In this document: piece after piece, positions 21,061-32,330 of the stretch
Layout: each line of letters starts with the position of its first letter
Numbering within the stretch: position 1 is the stretch's first letter
From: Xestospongia muta
Taxonomy: Eukaryota; Porifera; Demospongiae; Haplosclerida; Petrosiidae
Length of the DNA: 64,000 nucleotides
Direction of reading: 5' to 3'
NCBI GenBank assembly: GCA_963693285.1
Contig: OY848931.1
Span: forward strand, 3,824,079 to 3,888,078
Program-made: the position numbers and the translations under genes
Notes under the pieces: generated by a model
What the model was told of the DNA's origin: nothing
Database searches by the model: none
What the model saw: the letters and a program-made list of their open reading frames with translations, nothing else

Positions 21061-23850
21061 ATGTCGCTAACACCTATTGAGGATTTTGTGGTTTCACATC
21101 TAAAGCAGTCAGGTAGGACACCGAAACCATGTTTGTCTTTAGATCTACAATCACTTGTTCATATTCTGGGCAAATTAGTAGACTGGTACAACTTTGGAAT
21201 ATTACTGAAAATACCACCTCATGTGTTACGTAGAATTGAAGCTGAACATCTAGTCAATATGGCCAGAAGAAAAACAGAGCTTCTTGACTACTGGTTAAAG
21301 AATGAATATAATCCATCTTGGCATAAGGTGTATGGTGCTTTAATGAAAATGCCAAAACAAGAGGAAGAGGTACTGAAAGATGTCAATAATGTGTTCCCAC
21401 TTATCCCATCACAAGTTTCTGAGTGCAGTCAGTGCACGCATCTATTTCCTACTCCTCCTGAACTAACTATTGCATATCAAGAGAAAGTAGCTCAGTCACT
21501 GACAGAAATCCAAAAGAAGTTTGCTCGCTTGGTTTCAAATATTCAAAAAGCTTTAGAAAAGTTCCCATTTTTAGATGTTAAACTTTTTATAAGTGAATTC
21601 CTCCATGATACGTTCAAGTCTGATCAAGAACCTCAGACATTATTTCAACTTTTTCATCAACTAAAGCCTCACTATTGTTTTATGAATTATGAGTTACTGA
21701 AGGAGGTAGTCAAAGAATTTGTCAAAGAGACTATGGAGGTTCATATCATGGAGTATACCTCTCAATTAGAAGAGTGGCTACAGTCAACTACAGTAGTAGA
21801 GTTCAAGGCTGCAGTAGAAAACCAATTAGACCAAGTAACACAACTGGGAGATCCTCTGTGTCCTGTTGTTCCTGTTGTTTTGAGATTACAAGGTCCATGG
21901 ATGGAAGTGACAGTGAGTAACTTGCGGAAACTCCTTAAATACATCTTTCGTGATAAGAGTTCAGTATTAACTCACATACATATTGAGCAAGGGTCTGTTA
22001 TAGTAAGGCTTCTAGCTCCTCAATCTGAGCTGTTACCTTTATTGTCTCTAGCAAGTAAAAGAAAGAATGATATGAGATACCTTGGGATAGAGAGTATCCA
22101 AATAGGAGTGTTAATAATAAAGCCACCACCACATTTTTACCAAATACCTTTTAACTTCAATGCTGGTTTATTTGAAGTTGTTTCTGCTCATAATCCTTTG
22201 TTAGTACAATTTTATATTGAGCTTGGTGTTAATCCAAACACTCAGAATTATGAAGAAGGAATGACTCCTTTAATGAATGCCTCTGAGCATGGTGATATAA
22301 ATGCTGTCATTACTTTACTAGAGCACAATGCTGATATAAATATTAAAACAAAGTTTAAATGTTCTGCTCTTCATTTTGCTACAAGATTTGGCCATGAAAA
22401 AATTGCCCGACTTTTATTGAAAGCAGGTTTAAACATGGATGATCAAGATGATACAAGAGCTACACCAATGATTTATGCTTGTGAAGCTGGTCATAAGGCA
22501 ATAGTAGAGTTACTAGTAAAAAAGAAGGCTGATCTTAATCTCACTGATGTCTATGGTCAAACTGCCTTAATGTGTGCATCTCTAAACCATTATCCAGCAA
22601 TAGTACAGCTACTCCTACAAGCTGGAGCTAATCCCAATTTAAAACGACATGATGGTTCTACTGCACTACATATGACTTGTAGTAGTGGTAGTCTAGAATC
22701 AGCTCAAACATTGCTTTATTTTAAAGCTAATCCTAATATTCAGAATACAAATGGTATTACTCCTCTTATGATAGCTACTGCATGTAGATATTGCAATATA
22801 GTTGAGCTCTTAGTTAAATCTGGTGCCAACATTGACTTGAAAAATAACGTTGATGGTGGTAATACAGCACTGATGCTTGCTGCTCACCATGGTAATCCTG
22901 TTATAACAACTACACTACTTAAAGCTAAAGCAAATGTCAACATACAGAATTATTATGGTTGTACAGCAATTTTCTTGGCCAACATAAAAGGAGACATGGA
23001 AACTGTCAAACAACTCTTAATTTACAAAGCTGATCCCAATATCTGTGCCATCTATGGAATATCACCTCTGCATGCAGCAATTTATCGAGATGTACATTTT
23101 GCTGAGCTTCTCTTGGAAGCTGGAGCTTCTCCAAATGTAGTAGGTGGTCCCGATGCATTATCAGTACTTCATCATGCTTGTATGACTGGGGACATTGATA
23201 GTGTTCAATTACTCTTACGTAACAATGCTAACCCCAATGTCCTAAATAACTTAGGTCTGACTCCATTATGTGCTGCTGCCATTATTGGTCATGTAGAAAT
23301 AGTTCACATTTTATTGAAAGCTGGTGCTGAGGTTGACTTACAAAGAACTTACAATGACTGGACACCTCTTTTCTTTGCAGTGGTAGGTGGACATTTTAAG
23401 GTAGTAGAGCTACTACTAAAATATGGAGCAAGTCTTAAAGAAAACAAACATGGAGTCACTCCTCAAGTTACTGCATTTCTAGCTGGTCAGTATGATGTAG
23501 CAAAACATCTTTTTGAAGTAGCAGCATCTACTGGTCAACTTAGTTTACTATCTCCTCCACCTCTTGTCCCAGCAGAACCTACTTCAGTAGATACTGACCA
23601 GACTAGTGTGGAGTCTCAAACCACATCATTAGATGAGTCCATATCTCAAACACCTCTTGTTAATGAAGATGAGAATATTTCAAATCGTTCATCAACACAA
23701 CCAAGTGAAGAGAATGTTCTCTTGTATTTCAACAAAGTACGTTCAACCATTTCATCCAGTGTGGAATGGATACAAAACTCATATGACAGCATGATTAAAC
23801 GCTTCGAAAATTATCTTGAGACATCAACAAGACTACAGAAACACATTTAA
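21061..23850 (+). CDS. Death-like domain / ankyrin-repeat protein D
   Basis: Single exon, 929 aa, ATG at 21061. The layout matches protein A: Death-like region (LVDWYNFGILLKIPPHVLRR), middle block (FHQLKPHYCFMNYELLKEVV), about 14 ankyrin repeats, then a Ser/Thr/Glu-rich linker and tail (MIKRFENYLETSTRLQKHI). The middle block is nearly identical to protein A, while the tail matches protein E. This mosaic pattern is expected from gene conversion or unequal crossing-over. Its 3' flank carries a copy of the PTP-PEST terminal exon. Probably a cytosolic adaptor or sensor; no ligand can be inferred. Confidence 0.85.
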   Translation: MSLTPIEDFVVSHLKQSGRTPKPCLSLDLQSLVHILGKLVDWYNFGILLKIPPHVLRRIEAEHLVNMARRKTELLDYWLKNEYNPSWHKVYGALMKMPKQEEEVLKDVNNVFPLIPSQVSECSQCTHLFPTPPELTIAYQEKVAQSLTEIQKKFARLVSNIQKALEKFPFLDVKLFISEFLHDTFKSDQEPQTLFQLFHQLKPHYCFMNYELLKEVVKEFVKETMEVHIMEYTSQLEEWLQSTTVVEFKAAVENQLDQVTQLGDPLCPVVPVVLRLQGPWMEVTVSNLRKLLKYIFRDKSSVLTHIHIEQGSVIVRLLAPQSELLPLLSLASKRKNDMRYLGIESIQIGVLIIKPPPHFYQIPFNFNAGLFEVVSAHNPLLVQFYIELGVNPNTQNYEEGMTPLMNASEHGDINAVITLLEHNADINIKTKFKCSALHFATRFGHEKIARLLLKAGLNMDDQDDTRATPMIYACEAGHKAIVELLVKKKADLNLTDVYGQTALMCASLNHYPAIVQLLLQAGANPNLKRHDGSTALHMTCSSGSLESAQTLLYFKANPNIQNTNGITPLMIATACRYCNIVELLVKSGANIDLKNNVDGGNTALMLAAHHGNPVITTTLLKAKANVNIQNYYGCTAIFLANIKGDMETVKQLLIYKADPNICAIYGISPLHAAIYRDVHFAELLLEAGASPNVVGGPDALSVLHHACMTGDIDSVQLLLRNNANPNVLNNLGLTPLCAAAIIGHVEIVHILLKAGAEVDLQRTYNDWTPLFFAVVGGHFKVVELLLKYGASLKENKHGVTPQVTAFLAGQYDVAKHLFEVAASTGQLSLLSPPPLVPAEPTSVDTDQTSVESQTTSLDESISQTPLVNEDENISNRSSTQPSEENVLLYFNKVRSTISSSVEWIQNSYDSMIKRFENYLETSTRLQKHI

Positions 23851-24085
23851 CTTATTAGCTATAGACAATAATACATACAACATATTTAGTTTAATTTTAT
23901 GAAGTGTAGTTTGTTGAAATTACTTTAATTATTTAAGACATTAATTTTTTATACTTTTTGACTTATTGATAAAATGTATTGTCTATTTAATAAAGAACTT
24001 GTTTACATAATATAATACTTGAACACATTAACAAATACATACACAATATAATGAGTTAATACATACAACTACTGGACAATAATAC

Positions 24086-24386
24086 TCAGTGTATAATCCC
24101 ATTGAGCATATTCCAATTGGCAGGAACTGGACGTGGTCCTCTAGGTTTACCAACACGTACACCATAACCTTTAATAACAGATGATCAGTCATATTATATT
24201 ATATACAATCTGTCTCCATAAGTCCATATAACTCATTATCCATCCATCCATCAGTCAACCTATACACACCTATCATTCATCCATTAAACTATCCATCTAT
24301 CCATTCACAGACACATATATTATACAGTTAATATAGTGTGTAATACATTTATTACTTAACTTACCAAGATCTCCAGGGAAAGTATA
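24086..24386 (-). pseudogene. PTP-PEST 3' exons, duplicate 2
   Basis: The terminal exon copy is 24086-24168 ([21 protein letters not shown]), followed by the adjoining intron. The start of the penultimate exon is present (24363-24386, complement of CTTTCCCTGGAGATCTTG), where similarity to the intact gene stops. The duplicated segment therefore ended inside that exon. Confidence 0.8.
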
Positions 24387-25055
24387 TAAGGTGAATTCAC
24401 TAAAGGCAAATTTGTTGTTACTCTATATAGTTAGATACAAGTCAAAATTATCACCAATCTATATTTGTTATAATGTTAGAAGTGTCTAGAAGTATGGCGG
24501 TAGGAAGTCCATACATAGCTGTGTATTTTTGGTTTAAGGTATGTGGATCCATAATACACACAAAGTTATTGACTATCTGCCAGATCACCACACACTCATG
24601 GTATAATGCTTAAAATACACAGACATTGTACAGGTGCTATGGTACTGCTAACAGCAGCTGTAGACTGTTACCTCTTCTCCTTGATGCTTCATCAAATCAG
24701 ATGATATTAAAATGTTACTATTATAAATAGTTTTATTTTCCTAAAGGCTTACTATCCCACACTCCAAGAAAATAATGTAAAGAGACATGCAAACAGAATC
24801 CATACATTTATATATCTACATACTTCTTCATAAATTATAAGTTAATAACAGAATAGAAACTTCATAATAAGTAAATCTTGTGACATATTTGCTGTCGATC
24901 TCATTCTTTCCAAAGCAGTATCCATGCACAGCATGTAGCGCATAATCTTTTGGCTCGTTTTAGACTCACCCTCAGACGGGCAGTCTAGGGACGAGTTACT
25001 CCTCCTTCTCGTAGGACGAAATCACACCCCTCTGTACGTCCGCTGACGGTCGATC
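24387..25055. other. Upstream region of ankyrin gene E
   Basis: No coding exon recognised. It lacks the shared GRAMD4-type upstream element. Sequence just before the ATG (about 24950-25055) is GC-richer than its surroundings and is probably an independent promoter and 5' UTR. Confidence 0.4.
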
Positions 25056-27851
25056 ATGTCTTGTTCACTTAAGGATATTAATCCTTATGATCCTATAGCT
25101 CCATTTCTAAAACGGTCAGGTAGGATACTTTTACCATGTAAACCTTTGGATTTACCAACACTTACCGGTTGTCTAACTAAGTTGGTCGACTGGTATACCT
25201 TTGGAATATTACTCGAAGTTCCTACTTATGTGTTACACAAAATTGAAGCTGAACACTCAATCAATTTGCACCGAAGAAAGGCAGACTTGTATGACTACTG
25301 GTTGAAAAATGAACATCAGCCAACTTGGTATAAGGTGTGTGATGTTTTAATGAAGCTAGAGAAAGAGGAAGATGTACTCAAAGATGTCCTTGATAATGTG
25401 TTTCCACTTGCATCGTCACATATTACTGTGTTCTCTCATCCGTTTCCTCCTCCTCCTCCTCCTCCTGAACTAACTATTGTACATCAAGGAAATGTGGCTC
25501 GCTCACTGACAGAGATCCAAAAGAAATTCGCTCGCTTGGTCTCTGACATCCAAGAAGCTTTAGAAAATCTCCCATTTGTGAAAATAAAGCGATTTATAAG
25601 TGGTTTTCTTCACACCACACTAAAATTTGATAAAACACCTCATGACCTAGATGAACTTTTTGATCAGTTAAAGCCTCACTACTGTTTTATGAGCTATGAG
25701 CTACTAAAGGAGGTAGTTGAAGAGTTTGTCAAAGAGAGTATGGATGTTCGTATTACTGAGTATACCACTCAATTGGAAGAGTGGCTACAGTCAACTACAG
25801 TAGTAGAGTTCAAGACTGCAGTAGAAAACCAACTAGAACAAGTGACACAACTAGGAGATCCTCTATGTCCAGTTGTACCTGTTGTCCTGAAGTTAGAAGG
25901 TCCATGGATGGAAGTGATGGTGAGTAATTTGTGGAAGCTCCTTAAGTACATCTTTCATGATAAGAGTTCAGTATTAACTCACATACGTATCGAGAGAGGG
26001 TCTGTTATAGTAAGGCTTCTAGCTCCTCAATCTGAGCTGTTACCTTTACTGTCTTTAGCTAGTAATAAAAGACTTGAGTTGGCTTTACTAGGCATAGTAA
26101 GTGTCCAAATAGGGACTGTAAAAATTAAGTTGTTAGAGCATTCCCAAATTTTTAAAGTATCCTTTAGCTTTACTATGAGTTTTTACACGGCTGTTGGTGC
26201 ATGTAATCTTTCATTAGTGCACTTTCTTCTTGAGCTTGGTATAAATCCGAATTTTCAGGATGAATCAGGAAACACTCCTTTAATAACTGCTAGTACATTT
26301 GGTTGTGTTGATATTGTCTTTACTTTACTTGAGCACAATGCTGATGTAACTCTTAAGACAAAGAAAAAACATTCAGCTCTACATGCTGCAGCACAATGTG
26401 GATCTCATGAAATTGCTAAACTTTTACTAAATGCTGGTTCAAATCCAAATGATCAAGACCTTTATGGAGATACACCGCTAATGTTTGCTATTAGTACTGG
26501 TCATGAAATGATAGTTAAGTTACTTATAAAGAAGAAAGCTGATGTTAACCTTACCTCTTATGATGGTCAAAGTGCATTGATGTTTGCATGTGAAAAACCC
26601 AATTCGCTAATATTAGTACAGATACTCCTACGAGCTGGAGCTAATCCTAATTTACAACGACAAGATGGCACTACAGCGCTACATTTGGCTTGTGCGGATG
26701 GTTTTTTGGAATATGTTCAAACTTTGCTTCAGTTTAAAGCTGATCCCAACACGCAGGAAAATGAAGGCCTTACTCCTCTTATGGATGCTACTCAATTCAA
26801 TTATCATGAAATAGTCAAGCTCTTAGTTAAATCTGGTGCCAACATTGACTTGAAGGATATTTATGGTGCTACTGCACTAATGTTGGCTATAATAACTAAT
26901 AATCCTGATTTAACAGCCACACTACTCAAAGCAAAGACAGATGTCAATATTCAAGATGATTATGGTGTGACAGCGCTATCCTTGGCCAGCTTCAAAGGAA
27001 ATTTGAAAATAGTAGAACAACTCATAGCTTATAAAGCAGATCCTAACCTCTGTAGCAATGAGGGAATATCACCTTTACATGCAGCAAGTAATCGAGATAT
27101 TGCTGAGGTTCTCTTGAAAGCTGGGGCTTCTCCAAATGTAGTAGGTGGTCCTAATGCTGTAACACCACTTCATGAAGCTTGTGCTACTGGAAGAGTTGAC
27201 ATTGTTCAATTACTCTTACGTAACAATGCTAACCCTAACACTTTAAATTCTTCAGGTCTGACTCCATTATGTGTTGCTGCTGTTAATGGTCATGTAGAAA
27301 TAGTTGACAGTTTATTGAAAGCTGGTGCACAAGCTGACTTACAAAGAGCATACAATGACTGGACACCTCTTTTCTTTGCAGCAGTAGGTGGACATTTTAA
27401 TGTAGTAGAACTATTACTAAAATATGGAGCAAGTCTTAAAGAAAACAAACATGGAGTCACTCCTCAAACTGCTGCATTTCTAGCTAGTCAATATGTTGCA
27501 GCAAAACATCTTTTTGAAGTAGCAGCATCTACTGGTCAACTTAGTTTACCATCTTCTCCGCCTCTTGTCCCAGCAGAACCTACTTCAGTAGATACTGACC
27601 AGACTAGTGTGGAGTCTCAAACCACATCATTAGATGAGTCCATATCACAAACACCTCTTGTTAATGAAGAAGAGAATATTTCAAATCGTTCATCAACACA
27701 ACCAAGTGAAGAGAATGTTCTCTCATATTTCAACAAAGTACGTTCAACCATTTCATCCGGTGTGGAATGGATACAAAACTCATATGACAGCATGATTAAA
27801 CGCTTTGAAAATTATCTTGAGACATCAACAAGACTACAGAAACACATTTAA
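25056..27851 (+). CDS. Death-like domain / ankyrin-repeat protein E
   Basis: Single exon, 931 aa, ATG at 25056 (MSCSLKDINPYDPIAPFLKR). It has a Death-like region (LVDWYTFGILLEVPTYVLHK), an extended polyproline hinge (PFPPPPPPPE), the common middle block (GSVIVRLLAPQSELLPLL), about 14 ankyrin repeats and the Ser/Thr-rich tail. The repeats beginning VGGPNAVTPLHEACATG are almost identical at the DNA level to gene A and fragment C, whereas the first ankyrin repeats are distinct. It converges on the intact PTP-PEST-like gene, which suggests that this copy keeps the ancestral right-hand neighbour. Confidence 0.85.
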   Translation: MSCSLKDINPYDPIAPFLKRSGRILLPCKPLDLPTLTGCLTKLVDWYTFGILLEVPTYVLHKIEAEHSINLHRRKADLYDYWLKNEHQPTWYKVCDVLMKLEKEEDVLKDVLDNVFPLASSHITVFSHPFPPPPPPPELTIVHQGNVARSLTEIQKKFARLVSDIQEALENLPFVKIKRFISGFLHTTLKFDKTPHDLDELFDQLKPHYCFMSYELLKEVVEEFVKESMDVRITEYTTQLEEWLQSTTVVEFKTAVENQLEQVTQLGDPLCPVVPVVLKLEGPWMEVMVSNLWKLLKYIFHDKSSVLTHIRIERGSVIVRLLAPQSELLPLLSLASNKRLELALLGIVSVQIGTVKIKLLEHSQIFKVSFSFTMSFYTAVGACNLSLVHFLLELGINPNFQDESGNTPLITASTFGCVDIVFTLLEHNADVTLKTKKKHSALHAAAQCGSHEIAKLLLNAGSNPNDQDLYGDTPLMFAISTGHEMIVKLLIKKKADVNLTSYDGQSALMFACEKPNSLILVQILLRAGANPNLQRQDGTTALHLACADGFLEYVQTLLQFKADPNTQENEGLTPLMDATQFNYHEIVKLLVKSGANIDLKDIYGATALMLAIITNNPDLTATLLKAKTDVNIQDDYGVTALSLASFKGNLKIVEQLIAYKADPNLCSNEGISPLHAASNRDIAEVLLKAGASPNVVGGPNAVTPLHEACATGRVDIVQLLLRNNANPNTLNSSGLTPLCVAAVNGHVEIVDSLLKAGAQADLQRAYNDWTPLFFAAVGGHFNVVELLLKYGASLKENKHGVTPQTAAFLASQYVAAKHLFEVAASTGQLSLPSSPPLVPAEPTSVDTDQTSVESQTTSLDESISQTPLVNEEENISNRSSTQPSEENVLSYFNKVRSTISSGVEWIQNSYDSMIKRFENYLETSTRLQKHI

Positions 27852-28083
27852 CTTATTAGCTATAGACAATAATACATATGACATATTTAGTTTAATTTTA
27901 TGAAGTATAGTTTGTTGAAATTATTTTAATTATTTAAGACATTAACTTTTTATACTTTTTGACTTATTAATAAAATGTATTGTCTATTTAAAGAACTTGT
28001 TTACATAATATAATACTTGAACACATTAACAAATACATACACAATATAAAGAGTTAATACATACAACTACTGGACAATAATAT

Positions 28084-30672
28084 TCAGTGTATAATACCAT
28101 TGAGCATATTCCAATTGGCAGGAACTGGACGTGGTCCTCTAGGTTTACCAACACGTACACCATAACCTATAATAACAGAATGATCAGTCATATTATATTA
28201 TATACAATCTGTGTCTATAAGTCCATATAACTCATTATCCATCCATCCATCAGTCAACCATACACACCTATCATTCATCCATTAAACTATCCATCTATCC
28301 ATTCATATATATATATATATTATACAGTCAACATAGTGTGTAATACATTAATTACTTAACTTACCAAGATCTCCAGGGAAAGTATACTTGTCATTAGCTC
28401 TTTCTCCTACGGAAGGTTTCTTAGTAGGAGAACTGTTTATCCTAGCAACAGGAATATGACCACCACGTGCAGGAGAGATGTTTGTATCATCGTTAAATTT
28501 TGTTTTATCCTGAAACAAAGATATTAAGATCACATGACAGATCACATGATAATGTATGCTAACCTTAAGTTTAGGCTTTTGTCCTTTAGTTTTAAGTTCC
28601 TGTCCAGGTTTCATTGTAGCTATTGTCAATGCAGTAGATGATGAAGTCATCTCAGTAGGTGAAAGAGGACGTATCATAGTAGGTGGAGCTGACTGAGGCA
28701 ATGGACGAGATGGTAACACTGGACCTAGAGTGAAAGAATGGGTGTGGTCAATAACTTGTCATATCAACTTATGTATATTGTTATAAACAGATGAGTCATA
28801 TTCTCGTTTTACAAACCTGATTGGTTAGCTAGTTCATATATACCAACATCAGGTGATAACAGTTGAGTAGATGCTACCGTCTGTGTAGGAACAACAGGAG
28901 GTACCTCATCCTTAAGTTTAGTTCCCACTAATGCGTATGTATAGTCCTCAGAGAGTTGACCTGGGGTTGGACTGTGACCTGTGACCTCTTTGAAATCTTC
29001 AGGTGGTAAGACATCACCAACTTCATCAATAAGCTAACAAAAAGAAATAAAACTGAAAATACTGGAACAATAATAATGAATAATTAATTAGATATATTAA
29101 ACAATTCTCTTACTGTTTCTAGTATACTTCGACTGGTAGAGTTATCAGATGCTGAACAAATTGATGTTGAGGAAATTGCTGATTTATTAGGAGTACTAGT
29201 ATCTCTGGGAGCAGGTGTAGGTGTAGGAACAGAGTACAAACCCTCAATGGGAGGAGGAGGCAAAGGAGAATGCTTCCGAGGAGCTGGTACGGGAACTGGT
29301 ACTTTTATAGGTTCTTCTACTTTGGTCTCTTTTGAAACCTTTCTAGGAGGAGCCTCTGGTCTTTTTAGTGCCTCTGGTCTAGGCTTGACTGGTTTAGGAG
29401 GAGGGAGAGGTCTTGAGTCTCCTCCTGAGGTACTTCTTGCCAATGGAATAGGACGAGGTGGATTATCTGGAGAGGGAGACTCACTTTTTTCACTCTACAT
29501 GATTAAAATGAGAGAGAAGTTGACATTAGCAGATCACTCTATCTACGTTCATGGAATAACCATTTCTCTTATACTGATACAGAAAAGTAGGTACATAACA
29601 CTTAACATAATTGTTAGTTCTATATAGCACAATAAACATTGTACATCTGCTGTATTGACAGTCTCTATGTGTACTTACCTCTTCTTGTCCTCCTCCTTCA
29701 GATTTGTGGATATTTTCATAAATAGCCTCAAGATTTCTAGTACTAGTGGGCGGACTCTCTTCATTTGTCTAAAAGAAATCACGCAACTATCACATGACAA
29801 CAAAGCAACAATCACATGACAACATTCTAACCTCTTTTTCAAATTTCAATGCTTTTGGTGGAGGTTGAGGTACATTACTAAGAGTTCTTTGTACAAGTTC
29901 TACGATAGCCATATAAACAAAGAAATATTGATCTAAGGCCTGAACCATAGCCGGTCTTTGTTTTCTCATCTTTTGTACAATGGAATACACACTAAACTCA
30001 TCAGGTATACTCTGAGAAGGAAAGAAACCATAAGACACGACATAGTTTTAATAATTAACACATTCCATAACCATCTTTAAGATAACAGATAAGTATTACA
30101 TATTCCATGTATAGATATAGAAATGTAATGTATTAATACATGCATTATCTACAGAGTTATATGTGTATACAATGTATTGTTTATATGTGTATACAATGTA
30201 TTGTTTATATATGTATGGAAATGTATATTGTTATTGAGAAAGTCAATACATCAGTATCGAGTTTTCATTTTAGTGGATCAGTTTAAACACAGGATAACTA
30301 TAGAGCCCCTCTCACAGGCACAGACTTACAGAGCATAGTGTACTCACCTTTGATAGTAGCATAATTCTGGCATAATCTATAGCTATAATTGTCCCAGTTC
30401 GACCACACCCAGCGCTACAGTGAACAACAAAAGGAATATCGTGTCTTTTACGATGTTCTCTAAACATTTCAATCATTCTGATTATTGGAGTAGCTGATGT
30501 TGGACGACCATGATCAGGCCAAGCCATGTAATGAAATTGTCGAATAACTTGTTCCTCCTAGGAGAAGGTGAGAGGTGAAGGGTCAAGAGTATATGGGAGG
30601 GGCTTACTCCTTGACATTCTGCTCTTAATTGTCTAATTATAAAGTCATTGGAAAAGTTTTCTTCATGTTCCT

Positions 30673-30727
<55 letters not shown>

Positions 30728-32127
30728 AGTGATGACAGGCAATCAACATCTTACTGTTGTCACTTTAATAGCTCCAAAGAATGCAGACTCTCCCGAGGGA
30801 GGCCAGTAAGACTGACATTTTTGTTTTCCCATCTCTACTTCTTTACAGGCCATTATAACAATCTATAAAACACAAACAATAATGACACATACACTTGAAG
30901 ACTAGAATCAACACAGTGCTTCTTTAGAATACACGTAAATATATTTAAAGATAAACTTTGCTTTAAAGGATCAATAACAAACAAAATAACTTGTAGTTGT
31001 ATTAGATACTTAAGTGTACAGCTGGTAAGTCTAATAGCTAACCTCTATCTGATGATACCACAACATTCTCCAAAAATCATTAACAGTGTGTGGAAGAGGA
31101 CCTTGTGCTGCTATATATGTAACATTACCATCAGCTCCCTAAAAAAATTGGGAGAGAGTTAATCAAGAAATAATGCCAACAGCTGCATCCCATATAGAAA
31201 GTCTGCCTTGCCTTATAAGGTAGAGATATAATACCTTAGCTAATGCCTTGTTTATCAAGATAACTAGTGATTTGTAGATTGTTTATTTTCAATCTCGTTA
31301 TCTGCAACTTGCCAACATCACACAGTATTACATAGACTATGAGCTATGCTATCAAATACAAGGGTATAGTACTTGGTACAGTATAGTTTCAATTACTTGT
31401 TCACTATGGTATTTACTATCGTCATGGTTACAGATTTAATACCTGAATGTAGTTTGCGTTGATGTAGTCGGAACCTTCAACTCCTTCAATTTTGTGAAGT
31501 TGTACTCGTGTGTATTCGTCTATGATGTAATGATGATGTAATGTTGTTGTAATGATGACGTAATGAAAGCAATTAGGGAAAAAAGGAGAAAGTTTATATA
31601 ACAATATTGCGAGATCAAATGACATTATTACCGTAGCAGTATAATTAATTCAATTAACTTCCTCTTAGGGAGAAAGAAAACAATATATTTACATTAATTG
31701 GTAAGATTTTAATTGTTTATTTATGTCTGCCTGAATACCAGTCCATCATCTATTTATCTACTCATCTGTCCATTTATCTATCAGTGTTACTATCCAAACA
31801 GATTCCATCAACAATAACACACGTATATAATATCATGTTGTGTGTGTATACTAACATGGCAGGATATCCTTAAAACGGTTCTTCTTTTTGTTAATGGGTA
31901 GTGTTCCAGCTTCAGCTGGAAACAAATTTTGTTCCTTATATTGTTGAGATTCTAGTTTCAAAGCCTTAGGAATACAACAAGATCATTGTACATATATAGC
32001 TGTAAGAATATAAACTAACAAGAAACTCCTTATTGAAGCTGTTTTCAGATTCGTCTCCTTCTTTCTGGTCAGCGAGGGCCAAAAAATGGTCCAGAAATCT
32101 AGTCAATTTCTCGTTGTAGTCAGTCAT
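28084..32127 (-). CDS. PTP-PEST-type protein tyrosine phosphatase (PTPN12/18/22 family)
   Basis: Multi-exon minus-strand gene. It starts [20 protein letters not shown] (32127), then has the PTP-PEST-like N-terminus ([20 protein letters not shown]), [13 protein letters not shown], the WPD loop ([12 protein letters not shown]) and the signature P-loop [13 protein letters not shown] (C-X5-R). The Q-loop region follows ([12 protein letters not shown]). The tail holds proline-rich SH3-ligand stretches ([31 protein letters not shown]), and the terminal exon is the family's CTH motif ([18 protein letters not shown]), close to the PTPN12/18/22 C-terminus. All catalytic hallmarks are present. This family dephosphorylates focal-adhesion and immune-receptor adaptors such as p130Cas, and binds PSTPIP through the CTH. 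A (CT)n tract (sense strand) precedes the exon [20 protein letters not shown]. Confidence 0.88.
30675..30724. repeat. (GA)n microsatellite at a 3' splice site
   Basis: About 25 dinucleotides. On the sense strand of the phosphatase gene it is (CT)n directly followed by CCAAG and the exon, so it forms the polypyrimidine tract. Confidence 0.9.
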
Positions 32128-32330
32128 TATTGATACGGAGTAACTGAGCAAGAACAATCCAACTATAGTAATAATGAATGTTCCGCATACGACCACGCCC
32201 AACTAAATTTATAAGTTAATATTAAATAATTTTAATTCTAATTAACTATTATGAAAGTGATGATAATAAATGAATAAACATTACATATTGATGGATACTA
32301 TTCCATTTAAATAACTGACAAAAACTAGTT

